Of a stretch of 64,000 nucleotides of DNA, positions 13,237 through 22,298 are shown piece by piece (the first letter of the stretch is position 1; the number at the start of each line of letters is the position of its first letter). The stretch comes from Bryopsis sp. KO-2023. Taxonomy: Eukaryota; Chlorophyta; Ulvophyceae; Bryopsidales; Bryopsidaceae. The stretch is taken from the NCBI GenBank assembly GCA_030272585.1, contig BSYQ01000008.1, positions 3,720,001-3,784,000 of the forward strand, in the 5' to 3' direction. Both the position numbers and the translations under genes were made by a program. The notes under the pieces are model-generated. The model was not told the DNA's origin, made no database searches, and saw nothing but the letters and a program-made list of their open reading frames with translations.

Positions 13237-13624
13237 CGATTGCCGAACCTTATATCTCACTCCCAGAGGTATTGCCAGTGAACATCCAACTGGAGAAAAC
13301 CGTCAAAAGCAAGAATTCATTGAGCAGCCATTCAAAAATGAAGAACAAACAAAGCAACATATCCTTATTAAGCCAGATACATACTTTGAATATTTTTTTA
13401 AAGTATCGAAAAAAAAAATAGCACGAAAAAAAGGATATTTGGCGTTCTTTCCAAACACGACGCTGCTCGAGCGTACCTACTGTAGCGAAGTACGTCTTTC
13501 CTAGCACGCAATCGGAAAGATTCTGTTCGACCTCAAGCAGTTTTTCCTGGGATACCATCGACACCTTGTTCGATCTGAGAAATGGCAAATCGACCTTCCA
13601 AATCACTGGTGGAAAAATTTGTAA
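13237..13624 (+). pseudogene. Unidentified coding relic with one in-frame interruption
   Basis: After a good acceptor (TTTTAG at 13231-13236) one frame runs through a protein-like sequence (motifs YLTPRGIASEHP, PDTYFEYFFKV, YLAFFPNTTLLERTYCSE) to a TAG at 13502-13504. It continues in the same frame with equally protein-like sequence (ILFDLKQFFLGYHRHLV, LPNHWWKNL) to TAA at 13622-13624. The composition is unlike random AT-rich translation. The 15 bases 13490-13504 begin GT and end AG and include the stop, so a micro-intron is formally possible, though far shorter than any other intron here. A simple decayed gene or unrecognised mobile element is more likely. I do not recognise the family. Confidence 0.4.
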
Positions 13625-14330
13625 TCGAAGAGGAAGATCAATCGCGACCAAATGGAGCGAAAACCTGTCACTGTCGGAGCGTATGTCGGGCTGGGCATCA
13701 TGGGGTCTGCAGTCGGACTGGGAGATTAGTTGTGAGGCTGGTGTAAGTAGATAGACCCTAGATATCATAAGAAGTTTTTTTGATGATTTTAAGGGAAAGG
13801 AATTGTGATTTATTTAGAATATTTGTATTTCTCCGAAAAGGAAAAAAAACACAGACATAAAAGTACCTTTTTTATATACTTACGTATTTTAATATTTTTG
13901 CCCCAGCCGTATCAAAACGTATTGCGTATTGTGACGTCTTGGGGAAGAGTGATGAGAAAGAAAACAGAGGGTGTGTTCTTCTATTAATAGAACAATTGTT
14001 AACTATTAATAGTCCAATATATTGGACTGTTCTTGTAAGATATCAAGCCTATCCAGTTTCACACCATTGTCAGAAGAGAAACTGTCCACAGTCGAGAAGC
14101 AATCTTTCCAACTGTACCCATTGTATTGTAACACATTTCTCAATACAGTGTGATTGTGTTTTTGTGAAAAAATATTTCATGTATGTTATCTCTATGTTCG
14201 TGGTTCTCACACGGAGGTGAGTTGTGCACCTCGTCTCGCTTTTTGACGTGTAAAAACTTGTGCAGGAAGCCCAAGTTCTGGGGAAAGGTTGTCACACCAA
14301 ACGTCCCGTCGAAAAGACTTACAGACGTGT

Positions 14331-14424
14331 GTTGCGCTGTGTTGTGTTGTGTTGTGTTGTGTTGTGTTGTGTTGTGTTGTGTTGTGTTGTGTTGTGTTGT
14401 GTTGTGTTGTGTTGTGTTGTGTTG
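14331..14424 (+). repeat. (GTGTT)n microsatellite, about 18 units
   Basis: A nearly perfect pentanucleotide array lies just upstream of the BTB copy A start codon. The equivalent position in copy B (about 22260-22280) has only single-unit sequence, so the array expanded after the duplication or was lost from B. Confidence 0.95.
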
Positions 14425-14445
14425 CTGCAATACGCTTGGACATCA

Positions 14446-15727
14446 ATGAATTATTCTCGGTTCGCAGCCCTGGCTTCCGCTCTGGAGCAGCGCTTCAACG
14501 ATGCCAACTTCTGCGACGTCACCGTCTTTGGCTCCGATGGTGAACCATTCCACTGTGTCGGCGCGGTCCTGTGTGCCCAGAGCGTGGTTTTTGAGAAGAT
14601 GCTCAGTTCCGAAATGATAGAGGGAACCACCAAGCAAATCCACGTGCAAGGGGTTGAAACTCACGTCCTTGAGTTGTTGCTGAAATTCTTGCATTCGGGG
14701 GAATGCATAGTGGACGCAGGGAACGTGATTTTGGTGCTCGACATCGCCAACCGCTACCAGGTGGAGGCGCTGGTAGAGCTGTGCCAAGACTACATGAAAA
14801 ATCACGTGACTCTCTGTCACAACAATGTAGTGAGGCTATATTTGCAATCCTCAGCAGTGGCCGCGGACTTCAACACGCGGTGCAAAGAGCACATGACCCA
14901 GCACAAACGAAATTCCACAAAAGAATTTCAACATGTTGGATTCCACAACCGTGTATGATCTATTGGAGAGTGCAAAGGAAGATGTTTCACAGACCAATAT
15001 TTCAGATGTGCAGTACTATGATATCGTTTGGAAAGCAGTTCATTGGCTGAAAGACCAGGAGGAGGGGTCAAAGCTGGGGGAGGGGCTCCTGAATCTGATA
15101 GATCTGGGCAAGATGTGCCGTAGGGATGTGCATCGACTATGCGCCATCGATATTGTCCAAAATTCTCCACATTTCTTCATGCAAATCACGAAAACACTTG
15201 CATTGTCAGGTCCAGTGTGCATCTACCACACGGCAAAGCAAGGTGTTTGGCAGGTGTTCAAGACCCCGTGCCCCGGTCCAAGATCTGTTTATCTGCTAGT
15301 GCAAGGTGGAAAAGGATTCTCCACCTCTTCAAGTAGCCCCCGAGGGAAGGGGGCCATCATGGGTGCAAGATTTCGACGCAGGGAACTTCACATCCTTTTG
15401 GGAAAAGGGGGAACATCATCTGTGGAAGGTGGTGGTGCGGCTGGCATCTGGACTAGAAAAGAAGTACAAGTACAAAAAGAATATAAACATAAAGTACTTG
15501 AAGCTGTGATCGTGGCTGGAGGGGGGGGCAGCGGATGCTGTGTTCCTCTTGCACGTCCAAGGAAGGATGCCTGTGTGGATAAAACTGGAGATTGGGTGAG
15601 GGAATTCCGTGTCGAGAGTGATAGGAGTGATGGGAGGGGATGCTACGAGGTGATGACCCACCTCAATTCCCTCAGAAATCAGACATTGCATGATGGTGGT
15701 GTGGGGAACCGTGCTGGAGGGGGCTGA
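14446..15727 (+). pseudogene. BTB-BACK-glycine-rich protein, broken copy A
   Basis: Paralogue of the intact gene at 22299-23717. The frame begins MNYSRFAALASALEQRFNDA and covers a BTB domain (CDVTVFGSDG, FHCVGAVLCAQS, VFEKMLSSEM) and the start of a BACK domain. Near 14900 two bases are missing relative to copy B, so the first frame ends at about 14958. The rest (VYDLLESAKED, DIVWKAVHWLKDQ, then the Gly-rich region) is in another frame. The end is also shorter: about 70 bases coding the Gly-rich LFGGLG...SFWQPSG stretch are absent. It is therefore a decayed duplicate of a single-exon host gene, although a truncated BTB-only protein could still be made from the first frame. Confidence 0.8.
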
Positions 15728-16099
15728 AGCCGATCAGAATTGCTGGGAATAACAAAGGTCCAAGTGTTAGCATTTGGCTTAATGTCGACAACCCATTGCT
15801 GCTCTTATAATAGGGGGACTGGGGGTGAAGAGGACAGGGTGCTCGGTTATGTTGTTCTGTGATATTTTGTTCTGTTGCATCATGTGAGTGGGGTTTTTTT
15901 GGCAATGGTCCCGCGACCTGAACTGGATTCCTGATTGCAATTGCACAAATGTATAATTTAGCCCTTGAGACAATAATTGAGACACTATCCTATCCTTATA
16001 TAACACTATATAAATATAGTATTTACTTGTGTACTATCCCCTTCTTTTGTTTTAACAAAAGAAATTTCTTGGAGGTATGGAGGATCCTCCGGAAGATCA

Positions 16100-17050
16100 A
16101 ATTTTATTTATCGCGAAGTTCAGCGGAACTGGCGTTTTGAGGGTGAGGCCATGTGGCTGTGCAGTGTAACCGTCGGAGAGAGAGGCAGAATTTTTTTTTT
16201 CTTCACACATATGCACAGCGGGCTGGACAAAAACTTGTATGACATCAAAGCCAGTATCAATTTCCAGCAAACACACAAGCTTGTGCACGATGTTTTTTCA
16301 GTTCGTTTTTCCTTCTGGGGTCGCAAGTGCAAATTAACCTGTCTCTCATTCGCTTCTCGGTCAATCACACCAACGTAGTCTCCGTTACTGGGTGCCTTCA
16401 AAAATCGCCGCAACTTGTATATTTTTCCACGACGAGTTTCCCACCTCCCAACAGATAGTTGTATGTACCTGGGATATATATTTGTGAATAAAAACGGACA
16501 TATATTTTGCCTGTCGATAAAATCTGCCAAAGTTTCGTTTCGGTGGAGTCCCCAGCAGCTTCCTGCGTGTCGTGAGCACCACCCGTTCTGGTCCTCCTCG
16601 ACGCTTTCGATGTCTGTGCTCCACCCCCACCCGACGCCTTTCTCTTCACCCCGACGCTTTTGGTGGCATGTTTGCCCCCCCCCTCTTTTCGCAACCTCCT
16701 CGGCTTTGCCTGCCCGCTCTCCAGTGCCTTTCCGGGCATCGATTTTGGACGTTTTTTCGATCTTGGCCTTTTTCTCCAGCGGACGACATCCATCTGGCAC
16801 CGTCTCCCCACTTTCGTCAATCTGTTCCGTGGCTCCGATGCTGTTCAGCCATTCCACCACTTTGCTTCTGTTCGTGCACCTCAAGCTGGGGATCCCTTTG
16901 CCCAAGTCTTGGGAAACGTAAACGAAGTGGTAGGAACCAGTGTTGGTTCCGATGACTGCCAATTTAGACTTTCCTTTCGCGTCCTGGACGTAGAAATATG
17001 CCGACAAATGCTCCGGTTTGTCGGGCTGCGGCCTGCGCTCTAGAGTATAA
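16100..17050 (-). CDS. Unidentified gene with basic, nuclear-type region (partial model)
   Basis: The minus strand has a protein-like frame from about 17050 (LERRPQPDKPEHLSAYFYVQ, SKLAVIGTNTGSYHFVYVSQ, SLRCTNRSKVVEWLNSIG). It passes into a Lys/Arg/Gly-rich region around 16830-16560 that is open in two frames, so I cannot fix the frame there. A further exon-like block at about 16440-16345 reads TRRGKIYKLRRFLKAPSNGD then YVGVIDREANERQ and ends at a good donor (CAG/GTTAAT). The C-terminal exons and the true start were not resolved. The gene is convergent with BTB copy A. Its 3' portion is repeated at 24124-24345. I do not recognise the family. Confidence 0.4.
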
Positions 17051-17081
17051 CTCACGAAAGGGACACATGACAGGCACGGCG

Positions 17082-17175
17082 CGCCAGTAGTTAAGCCGCG
17101 AAAAAAAAAAACCCGGCCGTTCGCCAGTAGTTAAGCCGCGAAAAAAAAAAACCCGGCCGCTCGCCAGTAGTTAGG
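17082..17175. repeat. Tandem repeat, 40-bp unit, about 2.3 copies
   Basis: The unit runs from CGCCAGTAGTTAAGCCGCG through an A12 run to ACCCGGCCG. Two full copies and a partial third mark the border between the gene-bearing DNA and the AT-rich island. Confidence 0.9.
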
Positions 17176-18050
17176 CTCAAAAAAAATTGGAAAAATGGAA
17201 AAAAGACAGAATGGATTGGTTGCATGCACGAAGTGACTTACCAGTACTTAAGGTGACAATACAGAAAATGTATATATTTATCACCTACACAAAATTTCAA
17301 GAGATATAAATGCCCTCAGATTTTGCGAATTTGCAACTGTTGGAAAGATAATCGATTACGAACCTTTTGGAAAGTGCAAGATTATCTTGACGGTGGGACC
17401 TCCAATCCGGATAGTATCATCAAAACAGGTCACATCAGGCATACAAACGATGCAGATACAAAGAAACTGCTAAGAGAACGTGCGTACGCGCATTGATCAC
17501 GTTCTACGTGGTTCTACGCACGTTCCACACCCTTGCATCGGATGTGGAACATCGATTTTTCATGCAAAGTTTTGCATGCATTGAGATACATCATTAAAGA
17601 ATGCCGGGAAAAAATGATACGGGATGGGACGTTCATACATAGAAGATACGGCCGTTTGCAAGGGAACTCCTATACTTGCATTCGTTTGCATGACCTTAGA
17701 ATAAGCGGTTAAAAACTAACCGATTCCGAGTGTACAATTATCTCATCGATGGGGTTTTCAATACGGATATATATTGTTATTATTATTATTATTACTCTAC
17801 CCTGTTCGGAGTATTCATAGTATGGGCATAACCACGATAACCACTACTAGTCATCATGTCACCATTAGTAATTATTGTAGCAACCATTAGTAACCATTAG
17901 TAATCATATGTAATTATCAGTAATCATTGTAGTGACCGTTAGTAATCGTTAGTAATCATTAGTAATCTCATTATTAATTATTAGTAATAGGATTATTGTA
18001 ATATGATTGTATACTGACTAATAGTAGTACAATTGTAGTACAACTTGGGG

Positions 18051-18057
18051 TATATAA
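18051..18057 (+). promoter_or_regulatory. Candidate TATA box upstream of the island ORF
   Basis: GGGG followed by TATATAA at 18051-18057 has the look of a core promoter. A 5' UTR with an intron would link it to the ORF at 18666: a strong acceptor (TTTGTTTTCAAAG) ends three bases before the ATG context, and a possible donor is near 18229. Confidence 0.4.
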
Positions 18058-18137
18058 GGAGCAAACCCCTTCATTTTTAACTAAGGTTTAACGCTTGGAG
18101 GTCGAAAGAGCGAGCTTGGAGGCTAAAAAGTGAGTTT

Positions 18138-18213
18138 GATGGGATGGATCGCGTTGGGATGAAAACGAAAAGACTTTTGATGGGATGGATCGAATTGGGA
18201 TGAAAACGAAAAG
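18138..18213 (+). repeat. Tandem duplication in the putative 5' leader
   Basis: Two adjacent copies, about 38 bases each, of a segment beginning TTTGATGGGATGGATCG and ending in GAAAACGAAAAGAC. They lie between the TATA-like box and the ORF. Confidence 0.75.
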
Positions 18214-18665
18214 ACCGTTGATTTGAAAGGTGTAAAATTAGGTGTTTTACGGGTTTTACGGGTTCCCCGAGTTTTACGGGTTTTACGGGTTTTTTTTTTA
18301 ATTAAATTAATTTTTTTGATTAAATTAATTTTTTTTGATTAAATTAGATTTTTCGATTAAATTATTTTTTTCCTGATTAAATTAAATTTTTTAATTATTT
18401 TCATTTTTCTTTATTTTTGAAATATTTGAAATCGTTTTGATTTAAAAAAATGAATAAATTTCTCTCGTTTTTTTGCGGTGTGCCTTCTTGGCGACTGCAG
18501 GGGCGCGATTGGGCTCTTATTTTAGTAAGAGTACCTTGAAATCGTTAACCTCCAAAGAAACCGGATTAAATTGATTTTATTTTTATTTAAAAAATAAAGA
18601 TTTAAAAAGGAAAGGGGAGAAAAAAGGAATATTAATGATTAATGATTTTTTGTTTTCAAAGGAAA

Positions 18666-19190
18666 ATGCCTCGCCACCGCTTTCGTACGAAACATCCTGA
18701 TTCGAAGGATATTTTCTACCAAAACTTACAAGCGAGTGTGGATACAAAAGCTCATGTAAGATTTCGATCGGAGGATTACAAATTTAGAGTCACTAAAAGG
18801 ATATTTGAATATTTGACTTTAGGAAAAGATTATTACTTGAAAGTAGAAACGATTCATACAGATGAGAATGGCAAGAAATCGTTTTTGCTGGTAAAAATTT
18901 GGGAGACGGAATACTTTTTCAAAATTCCGTTAGATTTGGTGGTTCGGCAAGTCATTATTGGAAAAGAAAATGTTAAAAGATTGTTGAGAAGCTTTAGAAT
19001 ATTCGAAGGGACGATCTTGACGATTGTATTTAATAAGACAAACGGACAAGGGGTAAGATCGGAAGCAGAAGTACGAGTTCATCACCTCTTAGACGATTCG
19101 GATGTAGTGGATTTGATCGAAAAAGAGAAAAGAAAAGAAAAGGAAGAAAAAGAAAGATTATTGAATCCTCCAAAGGAAGAGGAGCATTAG
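18666..19190 (+). CDS. Intact ORF of unknown function in AT-rich island
   Basis: A single-exon frame of 174 residues starting MPRHRFRTKHPDSKDIFYQN. The middle is a mix of beta-prone stretches (VRFRSEDYKFRV, YYLKVETIHTD, FLLVKIWETEYFFKIPLDLV) ending in VRSEAEVRVHHLLDDSDVVD. The last 25 residues are a Lys/Glu-rich helix. Codons favour A/T at third positions, unlike the neighbouring genes, in line with the island's composition. The start is the first Met after a strong acceptor-like sequence (TTTTCAAAG). No signal peptide or membrane segment is visible. I do not recognise the family. It could be a horizontally acquired gene, a gene of an unrecognised mobile element, or a lineage-specific host gene. 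Confidence 0.6.
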   Translation: MPRHRFRTKHPDSKDIFYQNLQASVDTKAHVRFRSEDYKFRVTKRIFEYLTLGKDYYLKVETIHTDENGKKSFLLVKIWETEYFFKIPLDLVVRQVIIGKENVKRLLRSFRIFEGTILTIVFNKTNGQGVRSEAEVRVHHLLDDSDVVDLIEKEKRKEKEEKERLLNPPKEEEH

Positions 19191-19843
19191 TTAGTACGAT
19201 GTAGAAAAAGGTTCGAGGCGACGGGGAAAAACTTGTATATTTGAGATACTGCTTTTAAAAGTAAATATTACAGATTTTTGAAGCAGTTCGTGTTTTTTAA
19301 TAAACGATTAAAAAAATAAAAATAAAAAAATAACAATAAGAAAAGATCGACGAAATTCATCTCTCAAAAGTTATAAGGATCTTGGATATTCGAATAAATC
19401 GATTTGACAATTTTCAAGTCCAAATAGCGTTACTCGACACCAGAGCTGGGCAGTAACCCGTTTGTAACGCACCGTACCGTAACGCACAGGGTCGGTACAG
19501 TAACGTGTCCGGTCGGTGCACGCACCGACCGGACGTTACAACACGTTGCACACGTTACAACAACGACCCAGTCGGTACAACAACGTCTAAGTCCGGTACA
19601 ACAACGATCCGACGTTACTGTAACGCCAAAGCGTTGTTGTAACGCAATACGTTATCAGTAACGTCTACGCCGGCTGCTATAACGTCCGCACCGAGGCAAG
19701 ACGTTACAACAACGATCGGTTGCGTTACATGTAACGATAACACGTTACAACAACGGCCAGGTCGGTACAACAACGTAATGACGTTGCAATAACGTCATGT
19801 GGATGACGTACAAAGTGACCCCCGCAGGGTCCCCAAAACCCAA

Positions 19844-19918
19844 GGGAACCGAGTGGGATTCGAACACTGTACCGCACGATGCCGAGTCATCTACACTGAG
19901 CGCTAAGCCAGGTGGACC
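19844..19918 (-). repeat. tRNA-like segment, left arm of the foldback element
   Basis: The minus strand shows an A-box-like TGGCTTAGCGCTCAGTG and a B-box GTTCGAATCCC spaced about 44 bases apart, as in tRNA genes and tRNA-derived SINEs. Stem pairing of a true tRNA cloverleaf is imperfect, so I do not call it a functional tRNA. Confidence 0.6.
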
Positions 19919-20013
19919 ACGATGATTTCGTGGCTGTTGCGAAAATATACCTTAATCTGTTTGTAATTCTGTGAAATTGGGGTATATTATTGCAACAACC
20001 ACAAAGTCATTGT

Positions 20014-20088
20014 GGTCCACTTGGCTTAGCGCTTAGTGTAGATGACTCGACACCGTGCGGTACGGTGTTCGAATCCCACTTGGTTCCC
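20014..20088 (+). repeat. tRNA-like segment, right arm of the foldback element
   Basis: Inverted counterpart of 19844-19918, with TGGCTTAGCGCTTAGTG (A box) and GTTCGAATCCC (B box). The two copies differ at several positions, so each arm has diverged since the inverted arrangement formed. Confidence 0.6.
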
Positions 20089-20410
20089 TTGGGTTCTGGG
20101 GACCCTGCGGGGGTCACTTTGTACGTCATCCACATGACGTTACTGCAACGTCATTACGTTGTTGTAACGAACATCGTTACTCGAACCGTGTAGGGCGGTA
20201 CAACAACGCAAGTGACACGTTGCAACAACGACCGTTACACGGGTGGCGCCCGTTGGCGACAACGTATTGTACCGACCCGGTACCGATGTTGTACCGTAAC
20301 GTGAAAATATCCGGTACCGTACCGTACCGTAACGACCCCTTACGGTACGGTACGGTATGTAACGTGTCGTACCGTACCGTAGGGGGTCGTTACGGTACAG
20401 CCCAGCTCTG

Positions 20411-21329
20411 CTCGACACTCCTATCCTAGCTGTACGGAGAGCTACTATTGCCCTTTGAAATCACAAGACCCCTGGTCTTTCGGGATCGGTTTGCTAACGT
20501 AGTGGCTTGTGCAAAATTGAGGGTTTTAAACAGTGGTTCGTATGGTATGGTGCGCTCTCTTGAGCCTAGAGGAATAGGACTTGTCGTAATCCGCTAATAG
20601 ACAAATGATTGTTGATCGATAAAATCGAATTGAAGAGATAAATCGCTAAAATGAGAGAATGAACAGCAATTAGAAATTTTTATTATAATACCACCAACAA
20701 CTTTTTTTCTTGTTTGTTTATTTTTTTATCCCAAATTTTTAGGCAACCACTTTCTGAAACGCCTCAAAATTTTAATTGTAGTATGGTAAAAACATTGCAC
20801 AGCCACCATCAAAGTTTCGTTTCGATTGCCTCCGTAAATTGTGAGTAATTGACGAATCGTGACTTAATTCAGGCGAAAAATCGTCTGAATCGTCGATTTT
20901 TCGCCAAAAATTCGTGTCTGTTGTCGCCGTGCTGGGTATTTTTTTTGTTATTTTTCAAGTGCGCTAACTGATTTGAGAGAACCACGACCCCGTGGGCATG
21001 TTTTTGAGTGCAATTTAATTGAGGAAGTGGATGAAAGATGAGGCTAGATTTGTCCCCCCCACAGCAAAGAGGGGACAAATCTAGGCCCCTAACAAACACA
21101 CACCAAATAACCCAAAAATCAAAAACATTTGTAGACGTGTAGGAAAACACTTGAATCAATTTCTGCTAAATTTTCAAACCGAAAGACATCGATTCAACCC
21201 CTGTTTCGACGAATTGACTGGAACAATGATTTTGCGTGTCCGAAATCAAGCGATTTTGGTCACGAGAGTTGTACAACTGGTCGTCAAGCTTATTGTTACA
21301 GGGAAGACAAAAGAGAAAATGGAGGATGT
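20411..21329. other. Intergenic, no supported gene
   Basis: No coding frame is recognisable. A hairpin-forming inverted repeat with 12-bp arms (AGATTTGTCCCC/GGGGACAAATCT) lies at about 21045-21086. Confidence 0.5.
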
Positions 21330-22027
21330 GTTGTTCTGTCGGATTGGTTTTGTAAAATATCGAGCCTCTCCATGCAGTGTGAAACTGGCCAGTTTCACAG
21401 TGTTATCAAAAGAGAAATGGTCCATAGTCGATCGGCTCACGAGACGCAATTTTATCAAACAAACAAATGTTATTAACTTCCAGTTCATGAGTTTATGGGC
21501 TGGATCGGTACTGGGCGGGTTTTGCTGGCACAGTCAGCCGCGGCTGACGCATTTGTGGCAGCGCTTGCGTTTTGTGTTTGGGGCAGCGTGCGCCTTGTTC
21601 TAGTTTGTGGCTTTAAAAGGCGTTGTCCTTATGTTCTCGCCACCTTTTTGCTTTTCCCGCCCACCCGGCCCGTTTTTCTTTGGTATTTTGTGCAGTTTTT
21701 TGTTTAAGTCCTGCACGGGGAAAAGAGAGTTACAGGGAAATGAATGAGGATTTTGTATAGGGGGTAATCTCTTTCGGACAAAGGCATATTTGATTTTTCG
21801 AACATATGGGACAGTTTTTTAAAGGTTGAATGAATGATTTCTTGGAGTGTCTGTGTGGTTGTGTTGGGGTGGGTAATTCGAGCCAGTTTTTTCCATAAAC
21901 AAACATAAATTACAATTTTTTTCAACTGTATCCATTGTGTCGTGACATATTTGTCAATACAATGGATTATGTTTTTGTGACAAAACACACAGTATATAGT
22001 ATCTCCACGGATATGCACAGGATGTGC

Positions 22028-22120
22028 AATCAATCAATCAATCAATCAATTACATTATAGCAAAAAGAGGCCATCACCCCCCATAATGCCAGAGCAATAC
22101 AAGGTAAGAACAACAAAAAA
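22028..22120 (-). mobile_element. LINE 3'-end fragment with (TTGA)n tail
   Basis: The block GCCATCACC...ATGC...GAGCAATAC resembles the 3' flank of the LINE at 54140-55063 (GCCATCACCCTCTATGATGC). On the minus strand it is followed by a (TTGA)n tail, at 22028-22049. It is a short 5'-truncated insertion absent from duplication copy A. Confidence 0.65.
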
Positions 22121-22298
22121 ACCCCCCCAAAAAAAACAAAAAAAAAAGAAAAATCCCACAGGATGTGCACCACATCTCGCTTTTTGACATGCAAATGCAA
22201 AAAGTGAACCAGTCACGCTCTGAAGGTTGTCGCACCAAACGTCCCGAAATCGAAAAGATTTGTGTTGCTTGGCTTTGCTGCAATACGCATGGATATCC

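Larger units (their letters stand above)
14025..16445. repeat. Segmental duplication, copy A
   Basis: This stretch aligns with 21330-24345 in the same orientation, about 7-8 kb apart. Shared are the upstream block (CAGTTTCACA..., CTGTCCACAGTCGA / TGGTCCATAGTCGA), the BTB gene, its 3' flank and the final exons of the convergent minus-strand gene. Copy B has about 500 extra bases near 21440-21915. Similarity is high in the coding part (most bases identical over about 1.3 kb) and weaker upstream. Confidence 0.85.
17180..18640. other. AT-rich island, non-coding part
   Basis: No gene is visible. 17850-18000 consists of degenerate repeats of a TTAGTAATCATT-like motif. 18240-18295 repeats GGGTTTTAC, and 18290-18400 is almost pure T/A with GATTAAATTA repeats. 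Base composition differs sharply from the flanks. Confidence 0.6.
19441..20410. mobile_element. hAT-like foldback MITE with 8-bp target duplication
   Basis: The 970-bp element starts CAGAGCTGGGC and ends with the reverse complement GCCCAGCTCTG. It is flanked by the direct repeat CTCGACAC at 19433-19440 and 20411-20418. An 8-bp duplication and CAGAG-type ends are typical of hAT transposons. The two halves are inverted copies of each other around a unique centre near 19925-20005. They are filled with GTAACG/CGTTAC and ACAACAACG motifs plus a tRNA-like block in each arm. No transposase frame is present, so it depends on an autonomous partner elsewhere. Confidence 0.85.

Noticed and set aside
13566-13754. 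Overlapping plus frames (starting MFDLRNGKST and MANRPSKSLV)
   Set aside because: They conflict with the better supported frame ending at 13624 and have no family signature.
14140-14446. Poly-(Gln-His-Asn-Thr) and (Cys-Val-Val-Leu) frames
   Set aside because: Pure translations of the GTGTT microsatellite.
22227-22298. Upstream in-frame Met of BTB copy B
   Set aside because: The extra 24 codons are not conserved in copy A, where the same place holds the GTGTT array, so the start at 22299 is preferred.
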